A stretch of DNA of 64,000 nt, from the NCBI GenBank assembly GCA_004295565.1, contig AP019416.1, forward strand, positions 3,844,001 through 3,908,000, read 5' to 3'. The DNA is from Vreelandella olivaria (GTDB lineage: Bacteria > Pseudomonadota > Gammaproteobacteria > Pseudomonadales > Halomonadaceae). Positions 23,368-33,000 of this stretch are shown here, one piece after another; the first letter of the stretch is position 1; every line of letters begins with the position of its first letter. The translations under genes were made by a program, and so were the position numbers. The notes beneath the pieces are model-generated. The model was not told where the DNA came from. It saw only the letters and a list, made by a program, of their open reading frames with translations, and made no database searches.

Positions 23368-23827
23368 TGTATTTCTCCCTGGAGGTCTCGAGTGCGATCC
23401 GTACCCACCTGGGCACGGTGTCGAGTGCGGCGGTGTGCCGCTGTCGGCCCATGCCGACACCTGATGCCAAACCCTGGCAGGAGGCCCGGTTAGGGCCTGC
23501 ACTCTTATCACAGCAGTTCGCCGTGTCGGGGCGTTGGCCAGGTTGGGCGGTTAGCCCAAGCCCGGAAGTCCTTCGGCGGGTAGAGGCTTTCGCCTACCCT
23601 TCGCGCGGGAATTAGGGGTTGCCCGTTGAGTCCGCGCCCGCAAATCAGGAACCGACAAGATTCCATTAGCAGCCCCGCCCTGTCAACCGCCATTGCTCGC
23701 TGAATGCGCCCATAAGCCCCTTTTCGGCTCAGAGTTGCGGTAATCCAGATACGATTCTCGACGCACGAGACCAATGTCTAAGCCGAGATATTCGCATACC
23801 GTCTGTGCGGTTGTGTAATATTTTAGA
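23368..23827 (-). other. Long leader region upstream of ilvI, no gene found
   Basis: About 460 bases before ilvI hold no convincing gene. On the minus strand they contain several stem-loops: AGGCCC-taac-CGGGCCT-like (23482-23499), GTAGGC-gaaa-GCCT-type (23580-23600) and a GTGTCGGCATGGGCCGACAGC hairpin cluster. No leader peptide rich in Leu/Val/Ile codons with a classical attenuator was found, so if regulation acts here it is by another mechanism. Confidence 0.4.
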
Positions 23828-23839
23828 TGACACGATTCA
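23828..23839. promoter_or_regulatory. LacI-type operator-like palindrome (copy 1)
   Basis: TGACACGATTCA, a near-palindrome matching the copy at 23971 except for one base. It resembles LacI-family operators of the TGAAACG-TTTCA kind. Confidence 0.45.
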
Positions 23840-23969
23840 GCTAAATTTTATTTCGACACTTACAGCACTGTGTCTTGAAGTGCACCTCCGAGGAAACATC
23901 GCCAGCATTTCCTTGCTTCTCATAGGCTTTCTAAATTCAGCCTACTTCGAGATGGTTAGCACTCATTAG

Positions 23970-23983
23970 GTGAAACGATTCAC
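23970..23983. promoter_or_regulatory. LacI-type operator-like palindrome (copy 2)
   Basis: GTGAAACGATTCAC, symmetric except for the central bases, 58 bases before the transporter start. With the copy at 23828 (143 bases apart) it could allow cooperative or looping repression of the transporter by a sugar-responsive regulator that is not in the window. Confidence 0.5.
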
Positions 23984-24041
23984 TTATCCACGAACGGTCA
24001 GATAACTGACCTACAACAACAAGTAGCGCGAGGAAAAGCTC

Positions 24042-25420
24042 ATGTCACGCATTGTGCAATGAATTCATTACCGTGGCACTAGCCGGCTTCCTGTTCGGCT
24101 TTGATACGGCAGTAATTTCTGGGGCCGACAAGCCCATTCAAGCTCTATGGGGCCTCAGTGATCTGCAGCATGGTCTGTTGATCATGTCGATGGCTTTATG
24201 GGGCACTGTACTTGGCGCCATCTTCGGTAACTGGCCCACCGATCACCTTGGTCGACGCATGACGCTGCTGTTGATTGGTGTTCTGTATTTGGTATCGGCG
24301 ATAGGATCCGCTGTGGCCACTGACCCCTGGGTCTTCGCCCTCTTCCGCCTTATCGGTGGCATTGGTGTGGGCGTCTCTTCAGTCGCCGCCCCGATTTATA
24401 TTTCCGAGATTGCCCCACCTCGACATCGGGGTGTGCTGGTGGCCATGTACCAGTTCAATATCGTCTTCGGTATCCTTATGGCGTTCGTTTCCAACTATGT
24501 CATCGGCAGTATGATAGAGGGGGATATCGCCTGGCGCTGGATGCTGGGCATCGAGGCCATTCCGGCTCTGATTTACACGCTGATGATTACCCGTGTTCCT
24601 CGCAGCCCACGCTGGCTCATCCTCAAACGCAATGACGTCGAAGAAGCAAGTCGCGTGCTGCGGATGATCGACCCAGATGTGGATGTTGATGCGGAAATTG
24701 CCACCATGCGAGCCGCCGAGAACGAGGAGCGCTCCGCTAATGCACGCTTCTTCTCTCGCCGCTATCGGCTGCCGATCCTACTTGCCCTTCTGATCGCCTT
24801 CTTCAATCAGTTGTCAGGTATCAACTTCATCATCTACTACGCGCCACGCGTCCTTGAGGCCGCTCAGCTCGGCAGCCAAGCGGCACTGCTCTCCACCGCG
24901 GGCATTGGTTTAGTCAATCTGGTCTTCACCATGATAGGGATGTCGCTAATCGACCGGTTCGGACGGCGCACACTCCTGTTCATCGGTTCCGCAGGGTACC
25001 TGTTGTCATTAGTACTGATCTCACGTGCCTTCTTCACCGATTCCCTGGGCGGTATCGAGGTGCCGCTACTACTGGCCCTGTTTATTGCTGCCCACGCTAT
25101 CAGTCAGGGGCGGTGATCTGGGTCTTCATTGCAGAGGTGTTCCCCAACCATGTGCGTGCTCGCGGTCAATCCTTTGGCAGCTCAATCCACTGGGTCTTCG
25201 CAGCTTTGATTACCCTGGTCATGCCTTGGGTACTGGGCACTTTTAGTGGTAATCGGTGTTCGCTTTCTTCGCCATCATGATGTTGCTGCAATTAGTATTC
25301 GTGCTGACCCTGATGCCGGAAACGCGCAATGTTTCTCTTGAAGAACTGCAAAAACACTTGGTAGGTAACGACGTTAAACTACGTAGGGTTCATCTATCAG
25401 GGGCCCGAGTTAAAGTCTGA
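24042..25420 (+). CDS. Sugar-porter family MFS transporter (frameshifted)
   Basis: Inner-membrane proton:sugar symporter of the XylE/GalP/AraE type, 12 helices. Start at ATG 24042 behind GAGGAAAAG. Signatures: GFLFGFDTAVISGADKPIQA (helix 1), DHLGRRMTLL and DRFGRRTLLF (loops 2-3 and 8-9), VPRSPRWLILK after helix 6, the sugar-binding FFNQLSGINFIIYYAPRV (helix 7) and PETRNVSLEEL at the C-terminus. Frame changes lie near 24055, at 25107-25110 (GGGG should be GGGGG, giving SQGAVIWVFIAEVFPNHVRA) and near 25250. About 459 residues. Substrate cannot be told from sequence alone; no catabolic gene is adjacent. Two operator-like palindromes lie upstream. Confidence 0.9.
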
Positions 25421-25435
25421 TACCCCCCAAGAGTT

Positions 25436-25472
25436 AAAAAAGCCTCGCCAGCAAAGCTAGCGAGGCTTTTTA
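25436..25472. terminator. Bidirectional terminator between the transporter and clpB
   Basis: AAAAAAGCCTCGC ... GCGAGGCTTTTT, a perfect stem flanked by A and T runs; it serves both convergent genes. Confidence 0.9.
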
Positions 25473-25504
25473 TCTACCTCAATTAGCCGAAGTGGCAGCC
25501 ACAA

Positions 25505-28097
25505 TTACGAGCTAAACACCAGCTTGCCGTCTTCCGCGTTGATATGAATGGTATCACCTGGGGAGAATTTGCCCCCAGCAGATCCTGCGCCAACGGGTTT
25601 TCGATACGGCTTTGAATGGCCCGCTTGAGTGGTCGCGCACCATATACCGGGTCGAAGCCAACGACGGCCAATTGCGCCATCGCTTCAGGACTCACCTCAA
25701 GCTTCAGGTCGTGTTCGGCAAGGCGCACTTTTAAGCGCTCAAGCTGAATACCCGCAATCGCCTGAATCTGCTCTTGGCCTAGGGCGTGGAACACCACCAC
25801 TTCATCGATACGGTTGATCAGCTCAGGCCGGAAGTGGTTACCCACTACCTCCATGACCATGCTCTTCATCGACTCATAGTCGCTGTCTTTATCAGCACTA
25901 ACGTCGCCCCCATACGCTGGATAATGTCCGAGCCCATGTTCGAGGTCATCACGATCACGGTATTGCGGAAGTCCACCGTGCGGCCCTGGCCATCGGTTAG
26001 ACGGCCATCTTCCAATACCTGCAGCAGGATATTGAAGACATCCGGGTGCGCTTTCTACCTCATCCAGCAGCAGCACCGAGTAAGGCTTGCGGCGAACTGC
26101 TTCGGTTAAGTAGCCGCCCTCTTCGTAGCCGACGTAGCCTGGGGTGCACCGATCAGGCGAGCCACGGAGTGCTTCTCCATAAACTCGGACATATCGATAC
26201 GCACCATGGCCTCTTCGGTATCGAACAGGAAGTTGGCCAGCGACTTACACAGCTCGGTTTTACCCACCCCGGTGGGGCCGAGGAATAGGAATGAGCCGTT
26301 GGGCCGGTTGGGATCAGAAAGCCCCGCCCGTGAGCGGCGCACCGCGTTGGCGACCGCCTCGACGGCTTCATCCTGCCCAATCACTCGCTGATGCAGCGCT
26401 TCTTCCATCCGCAGCAGTTTATCGCGCTCACCTTCGAGCATTTTGGAGACGGGGATGCCTGTCCAGCGGGAGACTACCTCGGCGATCTCCTCTTCAGTGA
26501 CGTTAGAGCGCAGCAGCTGGTGGCTGGAGGTATCCGCCTCACCTTCGCCGCTTTCGGCAATCTTCTTCTCCAGCTCGGGAATCTTGCCGTACTGAATTTC
26601 CGACATGCGGCCCAGGTCGCCCTGACGGCGGGCCTGTTCAAGGTCAATGCGCGCCTGCTCAAGCTCCGCCTTAAACTGCGCAGCCCCCTGGATACTGGCT
26701 TTCTCGGCTTTCCAGATCTCATCAAGATCAGCGTATTCGCGCTCTAACTCGTGAATCTGATTATTGAGTGCTTCCAGACGTTTTTTAGTCGCTTCATCGG
26801 TCTCTTTCTTAAGCGCTTCCCGCTCCATTTTGAGTTGGATCAAGCGGCGATCAAGACGATCCATCGACTCTGGCTTGGAGTCCAATTCCATACGAATCCG
26901 CGAAGCGGCCTCATCGATGAGATCGATGGCTTTATCAGGCAGCTGACGATCCGTGATATAGCGGGTAGAGAGCTTCGCCGCAGCGATAATCGCGGAGTCA
27001 GTAATATCAACGCCGTGGTGAACCTCGTAGCGCTCTTTCAGGCCGCGCAGAATGGCCACGGTGTCCTCTTCGGAAGGCTCATCAACTAGCACTTTCTGGA
27101 AACGGCGCTCCAGGGCAGCGTCTTTCTCAATGTACTTACGGTACTCGTCCAGGGTGGTCGCACCCACGCAGTGCAGCTCGCCGCGGGCCAGGGCAGGCTT
27201 GAGCATATTGCCCGCGTCCATGGCGCCTTCGGCTTTGCCTGCGCCGACCATGGTGTGCAGCTCATCGATAAACAGAATTACCCGGCCCTCTTCCTGGGAG
27301 AGCTCTTTAAGTACGGCTTTCAAGCGCTCTTCAAACTCGCCGCGGAACTTGGCACCTGCAAGCAGCGAGCCCATATCCAGGGAGAGCACGCGCTTATCTT
27401 TCAAGCCTTCCGGCACTTCGCCGTTAACGATGCGCTGGGCCAACCCTTCCACAATGGCGGTTTTACCCACGCCCGGCTCGCCGATTAATACCGGGTTGTT
27501 TTTGGTACGCCGCTGCAGCACTTGAATCGTACGGCGAATTTCATCGTCGCGGCCAATCACAGGGTCGAGCTTGCCATCCAGCGCGCGCTGGGTCAGATCC
27601 ATGGTGTATTTATTCAGCGCTTCACGCTGGTCTTCGGCGTTGGCATCATCCACTGTGGCGCCGCCGCGTAGACTATTAATAGCGGCCTCAAGGGATTTGC
27701 GGTTAATGCCTGCGTCTTTCAGCAGTTTGGTAATCGCCGAATTCATTTCCAGCGCTGCCAGTAGTACCAGCTCACTGGCAATAAACTGGTCGCCGCGCTT
27801 TTGCGCTTCGCGATCGGTTAAATTAAACAACTTGATGAAATCCCGCGATGGCTGCACTTCGCCGTCGAACTGCCCCACCTTGGGCAAGTTATCCAACTGC
27901 TGCACCAACCCATCGCGCAGGCGTGAAGGGCTGCCCTCGGCTTTTTCAATCAGGGCTTTAATACCGGTATCTTTGGTGTCAAGCAGGGCCAGCAGCAAGT
28001 GCGCTGGGTCTAGCTGATTATGGCCGCGCCCAACGGCCAGCGACTGCGCCTCGGCAATCGCACTTTGAAGCTTGGCGGTAAATTTATCAAAACGCAT
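25505..28097 (-). CDS. clpB: ATP-dependent chaperone ClpB (frameshifted)
   Basis: Hsp100 disaggregase working with DnaK. Start at 28097 ([20 protein letters not shown]) after a strong AGGAGGA site; stop at 25505 after [11 protein letters not shown]. Order: N-domain repeats, NBD1 with Walker [15 protein letters not shown] and Walker [16 protein letters not shown], the coiled-coil middle domain (about residues 400-530, [17 protein letters not shown]), NBD2 with Walker [16 protein letters not shown] and the sensor region [12 protein letters not shown]. Frame changes cluster at 25575, 25915, about 26045-26110. The span is 864 codons, the usual ClpB length (about 860). The order rluD-pgeF-clpB is conserved in gammaproteobacteria. 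Confidence 0.97.
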
Positions 28098-28191
28098 GGA
28101 GTTCCTCCTGGGGGTGCCGTGCGTTTGGACGCACCGCGTGACCCGATAACGTGTCATTAGACGTGCTAAATCACTCTTAGCTTGACAAGTT

Positions 28192-28219
28192 AAATGGCGT
28201 CAGTTCCATGCTTTTCAAG
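28192..28219 (-). promoter_or_regulatory. Sigma-32-type heat-shock promoter of clpB
   Basis: Minus strand CTTGAAA (28213-28219), 13 bases, CGCCATTT (28192-28199). This matches the heat-shock consensus CTTGAAA-N(11-16)-CCCCATNT at all -35 positions and all but one -10 position, 95 bases before the clpB start. Confidence 0.8.
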
Positions 28220-28263
28220 AGGTGCCCACGTAAACCGCAGGCTTAAGGAATCATTTGTGGACG

Positions 28264-29017
28264 TTAATTGATCCAGATCACGCTGGCCATTCGTCCGGTT
28301 TTGCCGCCATCACGGCGGAAGGAGTAGAAACGCGACTCGCAGGCAGTACAAAAGTGGCCGCCACTAATATGGTTGACCCCCAGCGCCTCTAAGCGAAAGC
28401 GCGCCAGCCGGTATAAGTCGGCCATGTAATGACCCAACCGGTAAGGGCTATGGTCAAAGGCGTCCGCGGTATCTGGGTGAACGGCAACAAAAGCGCCGTA
28501 AACTTCTGGGCCAACCTCAAATTGCGCATTGGAGATAGCCGGCCCTAACCACACCAGAATATCGTCTGGGTCAGTGTTCATGGCGGCAATGGTTGCCTCC
28601 AGCACGCCGCCCGCCAGACCGCGCCAACCTGCATGGGCCACCGCCACCTGGGTACCCGCGCGATTGCAGAACATCACCGGCAGGCAGTCTGCCGTCAGTA
28701 CGACGCAGGCGTACTCATTGAAGTAGCAATGGATGCATCCGCATCGGCAGCATCAGGCTGATAAAACTGCTGCACACGGGCGCCGTGGGTCTGGTTCAAC
28801 CATAGCAGAGGGCGCTCATCGCCAAGCTCCTTTGCAGCAAACGCCGACACAACGCCACATGATCAGCATTATCGCCCACATGGGAAGCGGGGTTAAAAGC
28901 GGCGAAATCACCCTGGCTAGGCCCCGATTCCCGGGTTGTTACAAAAGCACGCACATTGGATGGCGCGGGCCAGTCAGGCACTAAAAGCGTTGGCCGTAAA
29001 TTAATGGCATCGCTCAT
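28264..29017 (-). CDS. pgeF: Laccase-domain purine nucleoside phosphorylase PgeF/YfiH (frameshifted)
   Basis: PgeF (YfiH) family; members are copper/zinc-site proteins acting as adenosine deaminase/purine phosphorylase and in peptidoglycan-precursor quality control. ATG at 29017 overlaps the rluD stop (ATGA). N-terminus LVPDWPAPSNVRAFVTTR; metal-site blocks LNQTHGARV (in the middle frame), VAVAHAGWRGLAGGVLEATI and the C-terminal HFCTACESRFYSFRRDG. The frame changes near 28830-28800 and 28720. About 251 residues, normal. Lies between rluD and clpB as in E. coli. Confidence 0.9.
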
Positions 29018-29973
29018 CGCATGGTCTCATTATCTTCCCGTAGGTAATCCAACAACATTAACAAATCATCGGGGAGGTCTGCTTGAAAAGTTAATGTTTC
29101 GCCACTGACCGGGTGCTTGAAAATCAACTTACGCGCATGCAGGGCCTGACGGGGAAATTCGCGCAGAATCTCTTTCAGCGGCTCAGCGGCGCCCGGCGGC
29201 AGCTTGGCGCGACCGCCGTACATGGGATCACCAATGAGCGGATAGCGGGCATGGGCCATATGCACACGAATTTGGTGAGTGCGCCCAGTTTCCAACTTGC
29301 AACGCACATGGGTGTGGGCACGGAAGCGCTCAACCACGCGGAAATGGGTAATGGCAGGCTTACCCGAAGCGGTAACGGCCTGGCGTTTACGGTCTTTGGG
29401 GTGGCGGCCAATGGGCGCATCAATAGTGCTCCCCGACACCGGCTTACCAATCACCACGGCGTCGTACTGGCGTGACACGCTGCGCGCCTGCAGCTGTTCG
29501 ACCAGGGCCGTTTGGGCAGGCAGCGTTTTCGCCACCATCATCAAGCCCGTCGTATCTTTATCCAAGCGGTGAACAATGCCTGCCCGAGGCACTTCGGCAA
29601 GTGTCGGCTGGTGATGCAGCAACGCATTTAACAGCGTGCCGTCCGGGTTGCCTGCGGCAGGATGCACCACCATGCCGGCAGCTTTGTTGATCACCATCAC
29701 CGTGTCGTCTTCGTAAACGATATCCAGCGCGATATCCTGCGCCTCAAAGCGAGTATCGTCCTCGATGGTCGCCTGAAGCGCCAACACTTCATGGCCATGC
29801 AGCTTGGCTTTAGGCTTGGCTTGCGCACCATCCACCGTCAATTCACCCGCGTTAATCCACGCTTTTAAGCGCTCACGGGAGTAATCACTGAACAACTCAG
29901 CCGCCGCTTGGTCTAACCGTGCACCGGCTAACGTCGCGGGCACGCGCTGCGTGTCTTCAACTATTCGAGACAT
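29014..29973 (-). CDS. rluD: 23S rRNA pseudouridine synthase RluD
   Basis: Makes pseudouridines 1911, 1915 and 1917 in helix 69 of 23S rRNA. Intact from ATG 29973 (MSRIVEDTQRVPATLAGARL; GAGGA upstream), 319 residues. The S4 RNA-binding domain (about residues 14-75, ARLDQAAAELFSDYSRERLK) is followed by the catalytic block GIVHRLDKDTTGLMMVAKT with the essential Asp, then GRTHQIRVHMAHARYPLIGD. Divergent from bamD, as in E. coli; the stop overlaps pgeF. Confidence 0.97.
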   Translation of the reverse strand: MSRIVEDTQRVPATLAGARLDQAAAELFSDYSRERLKAWINAGELTVDGAQAKPKAKLHGHEVLALQATIEDDTRFEAQDIALDIVYEDDTVMVINKAAGMVVHPAAGNPDGTLLNALLHHQPTLAEVPRAGIVHRLDKDTTGLMMVAKTLPAQTALVEQLQARSVSRQYDAVVIGKPVSGSTIDAPIGRHPKDRKRQAVTASGKPAITHFRVVERFRAHTHVRCKLETGRTHQIRVHMAHARYPLIGDPMYGGRAKLPPGAAEPLKEILREFPRQALHARKLIFKHPVSGETLTFQADLPDDLLMLLDYLREDNETMR

Positions 29974-30160
29974 GAAAATCCTCTTTAAGACGCAAAAAAC
30001 CTTAGCGGCCACCTTTGACGACACCTAACGAAACGTCGCTAAGCCTGCGTTTTGAGCCGAGGTGTTTTATAGTGGGCGGACTGAGACCTATTCTACCATT
30101 TCTACTTATGGCCATCGCCGCTTTTTTGGTGATCAAGGCTTGTTTGCAACGAGGATGATG

Positions 30161-30975
30161 ATGCGCGTTTTTCAGCTGCCAACCGCTTTGGTGCTCTAGC
30201 CCTAAGCCTTGCCCTTCTAGCGGGCTGTGCGAGCAATAACTCTAGCGAAGAAGAAGACGATGAATTTGCTGGGGTACAAGAGCGCGAGCTCTATGAACTG
30301 GCCCGCACAGCCCTAGACAGCAACCGTTACCCGATTGCGATAGAGCGTTTGGAAGCACTCGATACCCGCTATCCGTTTGGTGCCCATGCCGAGCAAGCCC
30401 AGCTTGAGCTGATCTATGCCTACTATGAAAACAGCGACTGGGAAGAGGCTCGAGCCGCTGCCAGCCGCTTTATTCGCCTACATCCTGACCACCCCCAAGT
30501 GGACTACGCCTACTATTTGCGCGGCCTCTCCGCTTGGCAGGCGGGCCGCTTTAGTCTAGAGCGGCTGCGCCTGATCGATATCTCTAAGCGTGACTTAGGG
30601 GCTTCACGGGATGCGTACAACGACTTCCGCGAACTGATCCAGCGCTACCCGCAGAGTGAATACGCCGCTGATGCTCAGCAGCGCATTGTCTACCTGCGCG
30701 AGTTGATGGCTCGCCATGAGCTCCATGTTGCCGATTACTACCTGCGCCGTGGTGCTTACTTGGCCGCCGTTGAGCGTGGCCGTTGGGTAATCGAAAACTA
30801 CCCTGAATCCAGCGCCACCCGGGATGCCCTGGCCACCATGGTGGAAGGCTACCAAGGCCTCGACATGGAGGATCGCGCCAATGAAGTCCTCGCCGTGCTG
30901 CGGGAAAACGCGCCTGATCACGAGCAGCTTCAAGGCAGTCGCTTCGTGCCTAAGCATCTAGGCCAAAATGATTAA
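30161..30975 (+). CDS. bamD: Outer membrane assembly lipoprotein BamD (one frameshift)
   Basis: Essential TPR lipoprotein of the BAM complex that inserts beta-barrels in the outer membrane. Start taken at the third of three ATG codons (30161), with GAGG 6 bases before it. A lipoprotein signal ends in LALLAGCASNNS, the frame slipping once in the signal near 30195 (a TAG would otherwise end it). TPR-type helices follow: ELYELARTALDSNRYPIAIE, YAYYENSDWEEARAAASRFI, DYAYYLRGLSAWQ, YPQSEYAADAQQRIVYLREL. The ending RFVPKHLGQND is intact. About 271 residues. Divergent from rluD; a terminator follows. Confidence 0.93.
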
Positions 30976-31021
30976 ACCATTGCGAGTTATCATTCGCTAA
31001 AAGCTGTACAAGATGTCTTAG

Positions 31022-31047
31022 AAAACCACGCCTCGGCGTGGTTTTTT
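31022..31047 (+). terminator. Terminator of bamD
   Basis: AACCACGCC-tc-GGCGTGGTT followed by TTTT, 46 bases after the stop. The AT-rich stretch 31050-31200 after it is the upstream region of the chemoreceptor; I see no clear promoter there. Confidence 0.9.
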
Positions 31048-31208
31048 ATTCAAAAAAATCACAAGCATTTGATTTTAAAAGAGAAAACAAAATTAACTAA
31101 AAATACTATACATGTAGCCATTATTTCCTATACAAAAACTATACACAAATATATGATGAGCCTGTCTAGCATAATAAAGTGCCTTAACGGCACCTAAGGG
31201 AGCACTCA

Positions 31209-32912
31209 ATGTCACTTCTTAACGCCCGTTCCAGCAACACCAAAATTAGCACGCGTTTAACGCTCGGATTTGCTGCCCTGCTTGGGCTGCTGGTTCTGTT
31301 AACCGCTGTCGGTATTTACCAGGTCAATCAAATTGACCGCGACTTATCGACAATCAACGACGTCAACGGAACAAAACAACGCTTTGCAGTGGACTGGCGA
31401 GGCAGTGTACACGACCGCGCTATCGTGCTTCGTGACATTGTGATCACCGCCGGGAATGGCAACCTCAGTTCCTTAGAGAGTGAAATGGAACGCCTGCGTA
31501 GCGCTTACAGCACAGCCACGACAGGCATGGAGCAAGTGACCAACGAATTCGCTGGCACTGCTCAAGAGCAGACTATTATTAACAGCATTAATGACCAAGC
31601 CATACTTACACGAGAACTAACAGAGCAAGTAATAGCCGCCCGTCAAGCAGACGAGTATGCAACGGCGCAAACGCTGCTACTGGAACAGGCAGGGCCCGCT
31701 TACACCGAGTGGCTTAACCGCATAAATCAATTTATCAATCTTCAGCAGCAGTTGAACGATGCTACTACAGCGACAGCCCGCGATACCGCTTCCGGCTTCC
31801 AAATGCAAATGCTGGGGCTAACACTGTTTGCATTGCTGGTGGGCGGTTTGATCGCGGTGTTTCTATCCCGCCAGCTGCTACGTGAACTGGGTGCCGAGCC
31901 CTACGAAGTCAAAGCCTTCGCAGAAGCTATTGGTCGCGGCGAGTTAACCAGCCAGGGTAAGCTCAAGAAGGGAGATACCCGCAGCATTATGGCCTCGCAG
32001 GTTGCCATGGCGCAGCAGTTACAAACCATTGTGACTCAGGTGCGCGCCTCAGCAGAAGCGGTGGCCAGCAACAGCGAGCAAATTGCTGAAGGCAATAACG
32101 ACCTCTCCTCGCGTACTGAGCAGCAGGCCAGCGCACTAGCCGAAACCGCCTCGGCAATGGAACAACTCAATAGCACCGTAAAACTTAACGCTGAAAATTC
32201 TGAGCAGGCCAGCCAGGAAGCTTCAAGCGCATCCAGCACAGCCAAACAGGGTGGCGAAGCGGTCAGTCAGGTGGTTGCCACCATGAACGATCTTAATAAG
32301 AGTTCACAGGAAATTGCCGGTATTATTTCAACTATTGATGCAATCGCCTTCCAAACCAACATTCTGGCTCTTAATGCCTCGGTCGAAGCGGCCCGGGCTG
32401 GGGAACATGGCCGTGGCTTTGCGGTAGTCGCAGAAGAAGTGCGTAAACTTGCCCAGCGCAGTGCCGATGCCGCAAAAGAGATCAACGACCTTATCTCTAG
32501 CAACCTGGAACGGGTCACCCATGGCAACGAGCGCGCCGAAGAAGCCAGCAAATCGACCGAGCAGATCGTCGCGGCTATCGAGCGAGTAACCAGCATTATG
32601 CAGGAGATCAGCCACGCCAGCGCCGAACAGAGCACCGGTGTACAAGAAGTGGGCCGGGCAGTAACCGAGATGGATCAAGTCACCCAGCAGAACGCCGCCC
32701 TGGTGCACGAAAGTGCCACCGCAGCCAACAACCTGCGCCAAAACGCGCACTCTCTGCTAAACGCTATGGAAGTCTTCAAACTGCCGAACGCTCTCCCAAA
32801 CGCACAGCCGTCGCATACCGCATTGGCTCCGACACGTAGTCATTCTGCTAACAGGCACGCACTCCCCGCCGTTAAACGTCAGGAGGCAGCACCTGAGTGG
32901 GAAAGTTTCTAA
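31209..32912 (+). CDS. Methyl-accepting chemotaxis protein
   Basis: Intact, 567 residues. It has two membrane helices (about 20-43, [20 protein letters not shown], and about 198-222, [20 protein letters not shown]) enclosing a periplasmic helical-bundle sensor of the Tar/4HB kind, then a HAMP domain ([20 protein letters not shown]). The cytoplasmic signalling hairpin holds the invariant tip [20 protein letters not shown] and [20 protein letters not shown], with glutamine/glutamate methylation stretches ([20 protein letters not shown]). The C-terminus EWESF is a CheR/CheB docking pentapeptide. Ligand unknown. Start follows AAGGGAGCACTCA. Confidence 0.97.
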   Translation: MSLLNARSSNTKISTRLTLGFAALLGLLVLLTAVGIYQVNQIDRDLSTINDVNGTKQRFAVDWRGSVHDRAIVLRDIVITAGNGNLSSLESEMERLRSAYSTATTGMEQVTNEFAGTAQEQTIINSINDQAILTRELTEQVIAARQADEYATAQTLLLEQAGPAYTEWLNRINQFINLQQQLNDATTATARDTASGFQMQMLGLTLFALLVGGLIAVFLSRQLLRELGAEPYEVKAFAEAIGRGELTSQGKLKKGDTRSIMASQVAMAQQLQTIVTQVRASAEAVASNSEQIAEGNNDLSSRTEQQASALAETASAMEQLNSTVKLNAENSEQASQEASSASSTAKQGGEAVSQVVATMNDLNKSSQEIAGIISTIDAIAFQTNILALNASVEAARAGEHGRGFAVVAEEVRKLAQRSADAAKEINDLISSNLERVTHGNERAEEASKSTEQIVAAIERVTSIMQEISHASAEQSTGVQEVGRAVTEMDQVTQQNAALVHESATAANNLRQNAHSLLNAMEVFKLPNALPNAQPSHTALAPTRSHSANRHALPAVKRQEAAPEWESF

Positions 32913-32949
32913 ATTAAAAATGGTTTTCAATTAACTATTTAGAGGGATT

Positions 32950-32979
32950 CGGCTCCTAGCCCTTAGGAGCCGTTCTTTA
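32950..32979 (+). terminator. Terminator of the chemoreceptor gene
   Basis: CGGCTCCTA-gccc-TTAGGAGCCG followed by TTCTTTAT. Confidence 0.88.
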
Positions 32980-33000
32980 TAGCCCTCACCCGAGACGACG

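Noticed and set aside
31050-31208. FliA-type (sigma-28) promoter before the chemoreceptor
   Set aside because: No convincing TAAA-N15-GCCGATAA match; TAAAGTGCC lacks the second half at correct spacing.
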